DNA of 64,000 nucleotides, from assembly GCA_026826555.1 (NCBI GenBank), contig JAKSZT010054396.1, positions 13,719,200 to 13,783,199 on the forward strand, read 5' to 3'. The position numbers and the translations under genes are program-made. The notes beneath the pieces are model-generated. The model made no database searches and was not told the origin of the DNA. It saw only the letters and a list, made by a program, of their open reading frames with translations. Source of the stretch: Tolypeutes matacus. Its lineage: Eukaryota; Chordata; Mammalia; Cingulata; Chlamyphoridae. Below, piece after piece: positions 1 through 11,079 of this stretch. Numbering within the stretch: the first letter of the stretch is position 1; every line of letters starts with the position of its first letter.

Positions 1-390
1 ACAGTTCTGAGTTTTGATAAATGTGTATACCCATATTCACCACCACAATTAAGATGTACTATTTCTATCACCCCCAGAATTTACCACATGCCCCTTTGAA
101 ATTAAATCTCCCCCTATACTCTCAGGCAACCAACCACTGATCTTCTTTCTGTCACTACAGATTAGTAGTTGTTTTCTCTATAATTTTATATAAATGGAAT
201 CAGTTTGTACTATTTTGTGTCTGGCTTCTTTGACTCATGTTTTTGAGATTCATCCCAATTGTGTGTCTCAGTAGGCTATTTGTTACTATTGGTGAAAGTG
301 TTCTATTTTATGGATACACTACAATTTGCTTATCCCTTTGCCTGCTGAAGGATATTTCAGTTGTTCCTATTATGAATATAGCTACTTTAT
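1..390 (-). mobile_element. Old L1 fragment, antisense to the plus strand
   Basis: The plus strand reads as the reverse complement of an ancient mammalian L1 (ORF2 end/3' region): the block about 170-390 follows the usual L1M wording (ATAAATGGAATCA, TGTGTCTGGCTTCTTT, GAGATTCATCC). It is interrupted at 391 by a DAS SINE and continues after 603. It lies in intron 4 of MAP2K1 and has the same orientation as that gene. Subfamily not determined. Confidence 0.7.
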
Positions 391-551
391 GGGAGGCGGC
401 TGTGGCTCAATCAGTGGGGCTCCCGTTTGCCATATGGGGGGCCCCGGGTTCAGTTCCCGGGGCCTCCTGGTGGGGGCAGGCCCGCCCGCGCGGCGTGGTT
501 GGCTGACCCGGCGAGCACAGGCAGCAAGGGGGGGATAAATGAATAAATAAA

Positions 552-602
<51 letters not shown>
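391..602 (+). mobile_element. DAS SINE, monomer with long GC-rich body
   Basis: Head GGGAGGCGGCTGTGGCTCAA, an internal GGTTCAGTTCC B-box-like motif, the CGTGGTTGGCTGACCCGGCGAGCAC body and a TAAATGAATAAATAAA tail show a tRNA-derived armadillo SINE. A 14-bp target-site duplication, ATATAGCTACTTTA, flanks it (376-389 and 603-616), so this is an L1-mediated insertion into the older L1. It differs from the main local consensus at a handful of sites. Confidence 0.92.

Positions 603-607
<5 letters not shown>
569..607. repeat. (AT)n microsatellite growing from the SINE tail
   Basis: The poly(A) tail of the SINE at 391 runs directly into about 17 AT repeats and ends in the downstream target-site duplication. 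It is probably a microsatellite born from the retroposon tail. Confidence 0.9.
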
Positions 608-608
<1 letters not shown>

Positions 609-765
609 CTACTTTAGAGACATTTGTAGAGAAGTATGGATATGTTTTCATTTATCTTGGCTAAAAACCTGAGAGTCATATGGTCATATGTGTACTTTTA
701 TTAAAAGAAGCCACAGTTTCTATTATAGTAAACCTATATCCAGCTAGGTTAGCCATGGCTTTCAA
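603..765 (-). mobile_element. Continuation of the old antisense L1
   Basis: The sequence continues the L1 interrupted at 391-602: removing the SINE and one copy of the duplication joins the two sides (ATATAGCTACTTTA then GAGACATTTGTAGAG). The block ending near 765 carries the TATGGATATGTTTTCATTT wording seen in reverse L1 ORF2/3' regions. Confidence 0.6.
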
Positions 766-854
766 AAAAAATAAAATTGTGCACAACCTGGTCCTGCTGA
801 TAAGACAGTGATACTGAAGATTGGATAAGTAAGTTCTAGTTGAGTCTGTAGCCT

Positions 855-904
855 GGGATTTCTGGATGAAAGCCTGTCAGGGATTTCTGGATGAAAGCCT
901 GTCA
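855..904. repeat. 25-bp tandem duplication
   Basis: Two identical 25-bp units lie head to tail (855-879 and 880-904), each beginning GGGATTTCTGG and ending AGCCTGTCA. The identity suggests a recent replication slippage event. It lies in MAP2K1 intron 4, far from an exon. Confidence 0.95.
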
Positions 905-1027
905 CAGCCTCAGGTAAGAGGTGAGCCACAAACCAAAAAGAAGGTGGGACCTGCTGCTCTAGCCATGCAAACTAATTAGTCAAAGCCTGTAATAAAGGAT
1001 GAAAAACACTTTTTAAAAGGCTTTAGG

Positions 1028-1210
1028 GGGGAAGCAGCTGTGGCTCAATCAGTAGGGCTCCCGTTTACCATATGGGAGGCCCCGGGTTCGGTTCCCAGGG
1101 CCTCCTGGTGAAGGCAAGCCCGCCCGCACGGCGTGGTTAGCTGACCCAGCGAGCACAAGCAGCAAGGGGGGGAGGTAAATGAATAAATAAATAAAATCTT
1201 TAAAAAAAAT
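1028..1210 (+). mobile_element. DAS SINE, long-body monomer
   Basis: Near-consensus copy: head GGGAAGCAGCTGTGGCTCAA, B-box-like GGTTCGGTTCC, GC-rich body and a TAAATGAATAAATAAATAAAATCTTTAAA tail region. Flanked by the duplication AAAAGGCTTTAGG (1015-1027 and about 1211-1223). Confidence 0.93.
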
Positions 1211-1224
1211 AAAAGGCTTTAGGG

Positions 1225-1684
1225 ACTTGAATAGACATTTCTCCGAAGAAGAAATACAAATGGCAAAAAAACACATGAAGAAATGCTCAACATCACTCAT
1301 GATTAGGGAAATGCAAATCAAAACTACAATGAGATATCATTTCACACCTGTCAGAATGGCCACTATTAAAAAGACAGAGAACTACAAGTGTTGGAGAGGA
1401 TGTGGAGAGATAGGAACACTTCTTCACTGTTGGTCGGAATGCAGGATGGTACAACCACTATGGAGGACTGTTTGGCAGTTTCTAAAGAAGTTGAATATAG
1501 ACTTGCCACGTGACCCTGCAATAACACTACTGGGTATATACCCAGAAGAACTGAGAGCAGTGACACGAACAGACATCTGCACACCGATGTTCATAGCCAC
1601 ATTATTCATCATTGCCAAAAGTTGGAAACAACCCAGGTGTCCATCAACAGATGAATGGATAAACAAACTGTGGTCTATTCACAC
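1225..1684 (+). mobile_element. L1 ORF2 C-terminal fragment, frame still open up to the gap
   Basis: The plus strand encodes the C-terminal part of L1 ORF2p. From 1227 an open frame of about 152 codons reads [34 protein letters not shown] and LLGIYPEE, all hallmarks of the end of the L1 ORF2 protein. The frame has no stop or shift before the N gap at 1685, which suggests a fairly young lineage-specific L1. The 5' end is truncated, so it cannot be autonomous as seen. It may continue inside the gap. Confidence 0.9.
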
Positions 1685-2084
1685 NNNNNNNNNNNNNNNN
1701 NNNNNNNNNNNNNNNNNNNNNNNNNNNNNNNNNNNNNNNNNNNNNNNNNNNNNNNNNNNNNNNNNNNNNNNNNNNNNNNNNNNNNNNNNNNNNNNNNNNN
1801 NNNNNNNNNNNNNNNNNNNNNNNNNNNNNNNNNNNNNNNNNNNNNNNNNNNNNNNNNNNNNNNNNNNNNNNNNNNNNNNNNNNNNNNNNNNNNNNNNNNN
1901 NNNNNNNNNNNNNNNNNNNNNNNNNNNNNNNNNNNNNNNNNNNNNNNNNNNNNNNNNNNNNNNNNNNNNNNNNNNNNNNNNNNNNNNNNNNNNNNNNNNN
2001 NNNNNNNNNNNNNNNNNNNNNNNNNNNNNNNNNNNNNNNNNNNNNNNNNNNNNNNNNNNNNNNNNNNNNNNNNNNNNNNNNNNN
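1685..2084. other. Assembly gap of 400 Ns
   Basis: Exactly 400 N. The flanks are L1 sequence in opposite orientations, which probably explains why the region was not assembled. True size unknown. Confidence 0.99.
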
Positions 2085-2133
2085 CTGTTTGTATTTTTGT
2101 TTTCAGTTCTTCTGGGTATATACCCAGTAGTAG
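2085..2133 (-). mobile_element. Short L1 ORF2 fragment, inverted relative to the one left of the gap
   Basis: The reverse complement contains CTGGGTATATACCCAGAAGA, the same ORF2 segment that appears in plus orientation at about 1530-1550, and it translates as [10 protein letters not shown]. It is either the inverted 5' part of a twin-primed L1 insertion or a second L1 copy. Confidence 0.8.
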
Positions 2134-2531
2134 ATTTATAAACCCCTCCTTCCCCATTTGCTGTTTTGTGTCCATTCATTGGGCAATTCTCTGTGTCTGT
2201 TTCCTGCCATCTCTTCTCATCCTCCTCCTCCAGTCTTCACCAGGATTTGATCCTGGAGACCTCTGATGTAGGAGAGAGGTGTTCTGCCACCTGCGCCACC
2301 TCGGTTCCTGGTTTTCAGAGCTTTCAGAGCATCTCGTCTTGTCTCTCCCCTGAGTCTCTCTCCTGTTATGTCATCATCTTGCTGCATGGCTCCCAGGGCC
2401 TGGCGGCTCACCAGCACACAGAATATATAAATATATATTTTTTTTTTACCAGGAGGTCCCAGGGATCAAACCCAGGTCCCTCCATATGGCAGACAGACGC
2501 CCAACCATTTGAGCCACATCCGCTCCCCACC
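2134..2531 (-). mobile_element. Dimeric DAS SINE
   Basis: Read on the minus strand it has two tRNA-like units: the head near 2531 (GGGGAGCGGATGTGGCTCAA, GGTTTGATCCCTGGGACC) and a second unit at about 2250-2310 (GAGGTGGCGCAGGTGGCAGA, GGATCAAATCCTGGTG). They are joined by the GATGATGACATAACAGGAG linker seen in the copy at 30949. The 3' end abuts the inverted L1 fragment with a short A-rich tail. No clear duplication was found. Confidence 0.85.
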
Positions 2532-2976
<445 letters not shown>

Positions 2977-2996
2977 CTATGAATAAGAATACCAAC

Positions 2997-3047
2997 CTAT
3001 TTAGTGACAGCGTTTTTAACTATTTAGTGACAGCGTTTTTAACTATT
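2997..3047. repeat. 23-bp tandem duplication upstream of exon 4
   Basis: Two identical units (2997-3019 and 3020-3042), each CTATTTAGTGACAGCGTTTT plus TAA, with a partial third (CTATT). On the gene's sense strand the array covers about -21 to -71 relative to the exon 4 acceptor, the usual branch-point zone. Confidence 0.95.
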
Positions 3048-3180
3048 CGTTCAAGTGTTAAACTTCATGAGGAAAGTGAACCTCACACACTGCTAAGGAT
3101 AAGTACCTTTGGTTTGTTCCAGACATCAAATATGCCATTAATGCAAAACACTGTAGAAGATGTCACATAACTCTAAAAAG

Positions 3181-3352
3181 GGACCTTGACCACATTACTC
3201 AATTTGTAAAATGGAGATGATAATAATTATAAGATTATTATAATATTCATAGGGCTATTAAGGATTAAACAAGTTAATACACATAATGCACTTAAAATAA
3301 TGTCTAGCACATTAAGTGTTAGCCATTATTATCACCATTGTCTAAGTCACAA
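3181..3352 (+). mobile_element. MIR SINE fragment
   Basis: Shows the MIR 3' wording: TTGTAAAATGGAGATGATAA, ATAGGGCTATTAAGGATTAAA, AATGTCTAGCACATTAAGTG and an ATTATTATCA end. Confidence 0.85.
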
Positions 3353-3424
3353 CTTGCATTTAGTATTATCCCAATGAATCATAATTAACAAAACTTTTAA
3401 AAAGTCATAAAAAGCAATAATTGT

Positions 3425-3960
3425 TTCCACAAATCCTACAATGTGCCATGGGCTTTAATAGGCCTTAGGAGAATAAAGATAGAAAAAGACCAAAAGACCT
3501 ATTCCCTGTCCTAAATAAATTTACAAACTAGTAGGGAAAATATATAATTCTTAATAAAATATAACAAAACAGAACAAATGTATAAAGAAAGTACTGCTGA
3601 CATGTAGAAAAAGGGAGAAGTCATTCTGTCTTCTCTTTGAAGATGGCATTTAAGCTGAACTTTGAAGAACAAGTATGATTTCTATACCTAGTTTCCTTGG
3701 AAGAGCAAGGGAAGAAAGGAACAGGGTATTTCAATAAGATCAAAAGCAGAGACACATTAAATTGCCTAATACTCCTGGGAAGGCATGGGGCTCATTTCAC
3801 TGTAGGTACATAAAGAGATACAGTGAGGAATAAGGCTGGAAACGGCCAACTGTGATCAGATCACAGAACTCCAGCAAGGAACGGGGACTTGACTTTATGC
3901 AGAAAGAAGCAGATAAATCTAACTTTAGTGTTTTAAGATCAGAACCATAGCAGCTAAGAG
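3425..3960 (-). mobile_element. L2 LINE fragment
   Basis: The plus strand reads as reverse L2: AATGTGCCATGGGCTTTAAT (the reversed 3' terminal block), CCTATTCCCTGTCCT, TTACAAACTAGTAGGG, then the GATGGCATTTAAGCTGAACT and GGAAGAGCAAGGGA segments. Diverged and uninterrupted. Confidence 0.6.
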
Positions 3961-4679
3961 AACGAGGCAAGACTCTGGAGGCAGGGAGATCATCAAAAAT
4001 AAGGGGAAGATGGCATGACCCAGGCCCTGGACAGAGATAGTGGAAAGAGAGGATGCAAATATGTGTGAAGCCAGACTCTCTAGGACTCATAGGCCAAGAG
4101 CTTCCCGTTCATGGATTCTACATTTTAACCTGCACTCGTGAATGGATGCTTCACTCAGGGAACTGAGTGCATGTCCCTATGGCTTCAGGTATAACCAATT
4201 ATCACTCACAACTTAAAATCACCCTCTGAAGTAGAGATAATTCCTGCAAACCCAAACTGATTTTCTTAAGTGTCCCATCTACACTGAGCAGTTAACATTA
4301 TCACCTAACACTTATTAAACACCTGTGTGTAAGGCAAAGCAATGAGTAACTAACTAGGGATGGAAAAAGCTTTAAGATGCAGAAAGAATATACTCATACA
4401 GAGGCAAGGCACCTTAAATCCTCCTCTAAAGTAAGGTAGGGAACAAATAATTCAATGACGAGAACAGACAAGCGATTCCTAGACAGAGCAGTTAAGGGAA
4501 GGGCTCTCAACCTGGCATAGAAGATGTGCCTCAGAGGTGGGCAAGGCCCATAAGCAGAGAGAAGGTACACAGACATGCTCGCTCCAAAATCACCCATCTT
4601 TATAATGCAGCCATCAAATGTGGGGCTAAAGAACAATACAAGACAGCCTAATACACAAAACAAGAGCAGAGCATAATAT

Positions 4680-4855
4680 CATTTTTACAAAAATAAATAT
4701 TTTTTCACTCTCACAAAACTAGAACAAACATGTTAACAATGGTTACCTCCAGTCTAGGTGGTAAGATCATCAGGGATTTTTGTTATATGAGTTTCTTCTT
4801 TGTGCTTTTCTATTGTTTATAAATTTTCTAAAACGAATAAATGCTTTATCTTTTA
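4680..4855 (+). mobile_element. Possible old L1 3' end
   Basis: TGTTAACAATGGTTACCTCCAGTCTAGG followed by TTTTGTGCTTTTCTATTG-like wording resembles the 3' UTR of old L1M elements. Recognised by pattern only. Confidence 0.4.
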
Positions 4856-4859
4856 TGAA

Positions 4860-6420
4860 CTCATTTATGAAAGCAAAGTATTAACTATAAATCACTTAAC
4901 AGATACTTAACGATCAGCTATCTTGTGCAAAGGCACAAACTGCTGTCTTTGTAGAGGAGGTGAGAAAACAAGCAAGACTCATTCAGATATACACCTTCCA
5001 GGAAATATTACCCAAAACAATGCTAAAAATGGATTATCAACTTAAAATATCTCAGCTTATATAAAGTATTGTTTAGACCAATTGATTTGTTACAGTTAAG
5101 TCTGGATCATTGATGCTAAAAGAAAAAAGAAGTGGTGCAGGTGTGTCTTCTCAAACGTAGGAGCGTTTCATACAGCACATTAACTTCCCTGAACATGTCT
5201 GTCTTCTGATTATGATAAACTCCCTATCAGAGAATACCTAATGGTTGGTCAGTTAGCCCAGGAGCATAGTGGAGGACTGCAAAACTCAACCTAAAATTTC
5301 AATGCACCCAAGGTAATTTCCACACAGAGATCAGCATGGAGTCATGAATCTATAACCAAACAGAATTCCCCTGTAAAGACACTTATTTTCCAAGAATCCT
5401 TACCCAGGCTGTGACCCAGTCTGAGGGTTGGGCAACTGATCCTATTGTCCTGGCTACATTCACAATGCCACAGGCTCCTTGGGGCCTGACCAGAACAATA
5501 CCAAAGCTAAGGTAACTGCCCTCAAGTCAGCAAGCTCCTAGAAAAATGCGAGAACACCTCTCAATTTCTTGTACTGATGTGAAGAGGGGCCCCAGTGCAG
5601 AAAATTTCCAAGCCATTTCTACTTTGCTTCCAATTGATTGAGGTTTCAGCTCCTTCGTTTGAATGATTTTGCCTAAATCTTCACGGAGAACTGTATATTC
5701 AAAACAAAATAACAAAGCAACTCTTAAAAAATCTTATTCAGCTTAAGCAGAAAAGGTAATGCTGTGGCTCTCGGGTTCTCTCATTGATTTTGGCAACGAG
5801 CATCAACACCTCTCAACTAAACCAAACAGCACAGGACAGAGGGCAGCCTAGCTAAATCTTGGTTTGTACTTTCCCTAGAGGTTGGTAAGGTAAATATTTG
5901 TATTAAAAAGAAGGAAACCTTGGCTCTCTTCCCTTTAACTTCCTTCTGAGCTATAAACAGTTACAGTTACAGTGTGAACAGTGAAATTACCAAGATTTAA
6001 GGGGCAGGAACCACAAAGTTGCCTGCAACTAACCTTACTACCCTAATTCTACATCACTGTTGCCAAGGACTTGCCTTCACTGACTAAAGCTGCTGAAATT
6101 GTGCTTATTTTTAGAAGCCAATTATTAAATAAGTTAATGGTGCTTTTGTAAAGGTTTTCTATAGAAGAGGCAACTACTTTATGGAGATAACAGTTCAAAA
6201 GCTTTTACTTCTGCATGAGAACCATCAACTCTGAGTCCCCAGCTCTCTGGTTGCTCTGCTACCACCTGAGCAGGAATTTGCTTCCCTAAAAGATAAAAGC
6301 ATCCCTGTTCTCCCTTGGGCTTCAAAATCCAGACTGCATAGTGCAAACATAGCTTATTTCTAGGAAAGTTCAGCTCCTGACCAAGTGCTTTAGAAGATGG
6401 GGTTCGACAAATGCTAATGA
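4860..6420. other. Unique intron sequence, no feature seen
   Basis: No repeat, exon or long open frame that I can support. Composition is ordinary AT-rich intron. Confidence 0.5.
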
Positions 6421-6424
6421 CATA

Positions 6425-6600
6425 AATTTACTTTAAAATGCATCCAAAAAATGATTTGAGCAATGGACAATATGTGGTAATACAAAATAGCAAAATTTCC
6501 ATTGTAGAATATAGGAGGTAGATTTATGGATGTACACAGTGCAATTCCTTCAACTTTCTGTATGTCTGAAAATTTTCATAATGAAGTACTGGAAAAAAAT
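6425..6600 (+). mobile_element. Old L1 3' end
   Basis: The stretch AATGATTTGAGCAATGGAC to TCTGTATGTCTGAAAATTTTCATAATGAAG matches the terminal 3' UTR wording of L1ME/L1MC-type elements. Confidence 0.55.
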
Positions 6601-7059
6601 GTTATTAATACAGAATATCACGCAAAGAGTGTAAAACAGAGAGGACCAAAGAACCTCACAAGTTGGGATGTGGCTATCAAACAGAGCTTTACATGATACC
6701 TTTAAAATGCTGAATCTGAAGCAAAGCAGAAACCCCCAAAGAGACATGGCAGCTGACAGTGTTTCAGTCAGTAGCAGTGGTGCAGGAGCTCCCCTGCAGG
6801 AGGATCTGCTCAAAGGCCAAGGAAGAGATGAGAGTGTCTGAGGCTGTGGCGGAAAGCAACTCTAGCACTCAAGGCTGCTTGGGCATCATGTCACAACTCT
6901 GCTTCCCTACAGGGTCCCATCTAGACCCACTAGCAGCTCTGAGCCTCTCCGCTAGTATTAACAGACTGCTCCAGCTGCCCTCAGGACCTATACTTGAGGA
7001 CAGAAGGTCCTATTGCTGACCCCAAGGTCTAACAGTCTCCTGCTAAGAGATTTCCCCCA

Positions 7060-7165
7060 TCCTGGTCACTTCATTCAGTCATTCAACATTTATCAACCTA
7101 ATTGGTGTCGGACACTGTGCTTGGACCTCAAGAAAATTTTTTATCCCTCCCAGCCCCTAAAGACA
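7060..7165 (-). mobile_element. L2 3'-end fragment
   Basis: CATTCAGTCATTCAACATTTATCAA followed by GGTGTCGGACACTGTGCTTGG is the reverse complement of the L2 terminus. Confidence 0.6.
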
Positions 7166-7867
7166 ATTTTCCAGGCTCAGGCTCCTCAGGGTAATTCCAG
7201 AGATATCTTCTGCTTTGGGGACTGGTATGGGAAACTGTTCCCAGAGAGTCAGATCCATGCAGGGGAGTGGGGGTGGGGGTACCTGACCTCCAGATGCTGG
7301 AAATGGGCCCAGAGTAGGGAAACTAACCCCTATTTTGTCCTTTTTCATCTTCTCCTCCTGGAGAGGAAGGTTGAGGGGGGTTGGCAGCACAAAGGGTATG
7401 GTCAACATCCTATGAAACCAGAATGTATGAATAAATAAAGATTCCAGAATGATGAAGAATCCTAAACATCTCAAAAACAGACAAATTTAAGACAAATATA
7501 AAGACTGTCGTATTCTACATGTTATAAAGCCATATAGGCTGTTAAAAGGGCCTGAATAAATGAATAGGCAGCCACCTATCAATGTTTGGGGCCTAATCCT
7601 AACTTCTGAAGCAAGCACTCTGGAGTTCCACCAGCCTTCACCTCACAAATGGCCTCCTGGTTCATCTATGAAAGTAATAATTCTGAGAGAAAACCCAGGA
7701 AAGAGTTTCTAATGGTTCACAAGAATGCAGTCATGAGGTAACACATGGCTGACACTCAGGAGCACTTTTGCCACAACTGACACCACTCACTTGACCTCCT
7801 AATGGAGAGAAGGCCTCTCCACAGGAGTTGAGCCAGCAAAGCAGAAGGTTCTGGAACACAGCCATCC

Positions 7868-7985
7868 AGCCTACAAACAGCTCTGGAGGGCAGAGACGCT
7901 GTTCTCAAAGTCTGTGTCCCCTCAGCAGCTCACACGGCACCTTGTACATAACAGGCACTAAAAATAAGTGTTTGTGAAACTGAAT
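7868..7985 (+). mobile_element. L2 3'-end fragment
   Basis: GGAGGGCAGAGACGCTGT, CACACGGCACCTTGTACATAAC and TAAGTGTTTGTGAAACTGAATG form the degraded L2 3' terminus. Confidence 0.6.
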
Positions 7986-8139
7986 GCATGTTGATTAATT
8001 ACTGTTGATGTAAACTCTAACTGGCTCCAAGCACTAAAAACCATAGAAACACAGGATGTTGGCACAGGGAAGAGCCCCTAGAGAAGATCTGGTCCAAACA
8101 TTCACTGCATAAATGAGAAAATCCTGAGAGTTTATGACT

Positions 8140-8290
8140 TGTATAGGGTAGTGGAGAGTATGAAATTTAAAGAAAGCGGATCTGGCTAGAGTTCAGCTCT
8201 GACACTTACTGGTTGTGTGACAGACTCATTACTAAACTTCTCAGGGCCTTACTCTTTCCATATCATGTGGGGGAATAGGGCTGATGTTAA
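8140..8290 (+). mobile_element. MIR SINE fragment
   Basis: AGTTCAGCTCTGACACTTACTGGTTGTGTGACA is the MIR core, followed by a diverged CTCAGGGCCTTACTCTTTCC region. Confidence 0.65.
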
Positions 8291-8303
8291 TAACTTATGG
8301 GGC

Positions 8304-9296
8304 TTGCAAATATTGTCGCTGTCCTGATTTTGTGATAATCAGGGTAGGCTAAACATTCACTATATTAGAAACCATGAATGTGTCTCCAGACCTAGTTTTT
8401 CTCCCTAGGTCTGGTTTTTAGAATGCTGGTGATAAACTAAGCCTGATTTATTATATGACCATCCTATATAGGAAAAGACTGTAACTTTGGGTATCTTTGG
8501 CCAACCTTAAGAGATATAGCAGGGGGACAGTTGTGGCTTGGGTGGGTGGGCATCCGTCTCCCTTATGGAGGGACCTGGGTTCGATCCCCAGGACTTCTAG
8601 GTAAAAATAAAAAAAGGAAAATAAAGAATGCGCGTGGGCCACCAGGCCCCATGCGCGGGTGCACCACCAGGCCCCACAAGCAGGTGAGCCATCAGGCCCC
8701 GGGTGTGGGTAAGCTGCCAAGCCCTGTGAGTGGGTGAGCCGCCAGGCCCGGGGTAAGCTGCCAGGCCCCGTGAACCACGCGGCAAGATGATGACATAACA
8801 GGAAGATGACACAAGGGAGAGCCAAGATGAGACGCACCGAAAAACCAGGAACTAAGGTGGTGCAGGCAGTAAGATGCTTCTCTCTCACATCAGAGGTTCT
8901 GAGGATCGAATCCCAGTGAAGACAGGAGGAGGAGGATGAGAAGAGAGGGCAGGAAATGGACACAAGAGAATTGCCCGGCTAATGGACACAGAAACAGCAA
9001 AAACAGGGGATGGCGGGGTAGATAAAAGTAAATAATCCTTTAAAAAAATGTATAGGGGAGGAAGATACGAACTATAGTTAGTAGTAATACTTTGACGATG
9101 CTCTGTCATCATTTGTTAACAGATGTTTCACAACAATGCAGGCTGTTTGTGGGGGGTGATGTGTGGGAGCCCTGTATGATGTTATGCATGTTTGTTTTGT
9201 AAGTTCACCATGTTTACTGAACACTTAGAGTTTATGTATGTTCATGTATGAATGATATACTTCAATAAATTGTTTAAATAAATAAATAAATAACTT
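8304..9296 (+). mobile_element. Composite DAS-containing retroposon, copy 1
   Basis: This 993-bp unit is flanked by an 11-bp duplication, ACTTATGGGGC (8293-8303 and 9297-9307). In order: a 215-bp 5' segment of unknown origin (starting TTGCAAATATTGTCGCTGTCC); a first tRNA-like unit (about 8522-8605); a GC-rich array of about six CCACCAGGCCCC-type units (8637-8790); a second tRNA-like unit (about 8850-8920); a GGACACAGAAACAGCAAAAACAGG segment; and a roughly 240-bp 3' tail (GAACTATAGTTAGTAGTAAT to CTTCAATAAA) resembling L1 3' UTR ends. The same parts and junctions recur at 33142-34086 with a different flank, so the whole unit moved as one. It has no coding capacity and was presumably mobilised by L1. 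Confidence 0.8.
8637..8790 (+). repeat. GC-rich VNTR inside composite element copy 1
   Basis: About six imperfect units of 20-26 bp sharing the core GCCACCAGGCCCC (variants GCCATCAGGCCCC, GCTGCCAAGCCCT). The corresponding array in copy 2 (about 33475-33570) has about four units, and the simple dimer at 30949 has about two. Confidence 0.85.
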
Positions 9297-9616
9297 ACTT
9301 ATGGGGCATAATTCAGACAGGATGGGTCTTAATCCTACTACCGGAGTCCTTTATAAATGGAATGAAATTCAAACAATGGAGAGAAAACCACAGGAAGCAA
9401 GAAGTTGAAGGTCAACTGAAACTGAAAGAGAAGGGGGAGGCCACTATGTGCACTGCCATGTGACAGAAGAGCCCAAGACCAAGGATCACTGACAGCCAGT
9501 CCCATAAATGTCAGTCTTGGGGAAGAAAGCTCCACCTTGATAATGCCTTCATTTAGACTTCTCATCTCAAAACTACAGGCTAATAGATTCTAATTGTTTA
9601 AAAACAGAAAAACTTA

Positions 9617-10297
9617 TGGGGCAGTTTGAGATTATTTTATGAATCCCCAAAAGAGAAAGATTATGCTTGTAAGCTAATCTATTCCTCTGGGTGTGAAACC
9701 CTTTGTATTAAATTCAGTTGAGGGGCCTTTGATTACAGTACTTGATAAGACTGCTTTAGGTCTTTTGATTATACTAGGGCAGTACAGCCCCCTTGCTAGG
9801 TCTGATATAAACAGACTCACTAGGAGAGACAGAGGAAAAAGGGAGTTGGCATCTTTGATCCTGCAATGTGAGAGAGAGGACTGCTTAAGCACAAAACTCC
9901 CTGGAAGCTGGGCCCAAGGAGTAGCTAAAGAGGAGACCAACCCTGCTATATGCCTTATAGCTCACAGCTGAACTTGGGAAGAGGGCAGAACAGCCGAGAC
10001 TGATATAGGAGGACCAAAAAGAGACAAGCCCTAATCCTGGTTGCTCAAAGCTGATCTCCAAGAAACTGCAGATTCTGGAGGGGAAAGCAGAGACTGGTGG
10101 CCGTCTTGCTTCACCATGTGGCAACAACACCCAGATCAACAGAAGCTGACTTTGGTGAGAATTCACCTCTTATGGTGCCGTGAGTTGGATTTTTCATGGC
10201 CTTGGAATAGCGAGCTTTTATCCTAACTAAATACCCTTTATAAAAGCCAACACATTTTTGGTACTTTGCAAGGGCAGCCCTTTAGCAAACTAAAACA
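9617..10297 (+). mobile_element. Solo LTR, MaLR/ERVL-like
   Basis: A 681-bp TG...CA element (TGGGGCAGTTTGAG to CAAACTAAAACA) with a perfect 5-bp duplication ACTTA (9612-9616 and 10298-10302). The 3' part has TAAATACCCTTTATAAAAGCC and TTTGGTACTTTGCAAGGGCA, which recur in reverse in the LTR at 52787-53435. The general layout (TG start, late poly(A)-signal region, short R/U5-like end) is that of mammalian MaLR LTRs, an endogenous retrovirus class. No internal retroviral region and no open frames, so it is a solo LTR. Confidence 0.85.
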
Positions 10298-10309
10298 ACT
10301 TATGTAACA

Positions 10310-11070
10310 TGAAAAGGATTTGGCAAGTGGTGGTAAGATGTGAAAGCTAGCTGCTGTTATGTCTAGTCATGCCACCACACACACCTTCCACCATTTTTGC
10401 AAGATCTAAGAAAGAAGGCTACTCTGCTCTGGTCTTTCCTGTCTCCAGTTTATCACCATCACCTCTATCCCATTCCTCATCTACTGCCATTTATATATCT
10501 TCATCCAAAACTGTTGGACTGGAGCTGGAAACCCAACCTGTATCAGCACAAACAGCAAGAGAACCCCAAAGGACAAAGAATAGTCCCCTGAGGGAAGGCC
10601 AAGATCCAAATGGAAAATAATGAGGACCCCAGGCTGGGGCTAGAACCAAGCCAGAAATGCTCACATGCTTTCCATGGAGACTGCTTTGCTCTCACTGAAG
10701 CAAGAGGGAATGCGAGGTTTCCCAATAACCTTGAGACATGCAGAACACACTTTCAGGATCTTCATTCCATATGGCACTCACAAATGTTGGCAGATGCCTG
10801 GAAGAAGGTACACTTCTTGATCATTAAACTGAGAAATTTAAAATAAGGAGGGGGCACAGGGACAGGAAAAAGTGACCAGGCACTAGGACTCTCATCCCAG
10901 AGGCAGGGCAGGTCTAAAGAGTCAGAAAGGAGCTAGGAATGGAGAATGAGCGGATGGATACTAGGCTGAACTGTGTGCAGAGCAGCCACAAAGTATGCAG
11001 ACTCAATCAAGTCCGCTCTCATCTCTGAATTGTCAGCCCCAGTGAAAATAAAGCAAAAGCTTATGTTTGT
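10310..11070. other. Unique intron sequence, no feature seen
   Basis: MAP2K1 intron 3. No repeat or gene recognised. Confidence 0.5.
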
Positions 11071-11079
11071 AAAATACAT

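Noticed and set aside
237..651. Small open frames near 237-651, including an isoleucine/tyrosine repeat peptide
   Set aside because: The peptide is translation of the (AT)n tract and SINE tail. No coding signal.
1227..2141. 304-residue open frame running across the N gap
   Set aside because: The middle is unknown sequence read as X. Only the L1 ORF2 part before 1685 is real.
8451..8963. 170-codon minus-strand frame
   Set aside because: It lies wholly in the DAS/VNTR part of the composite retroposon, whose GC-rich repeats give long meaningless frames. The same is true of 31041-31334, 33419-33839 and 45441-45830.
9617..10297. Complete endogenous retrovirus
   Set aside because: Only one LTR is present, with a target duplication at both of its ends and no gag/pol-like reading frame nearby.
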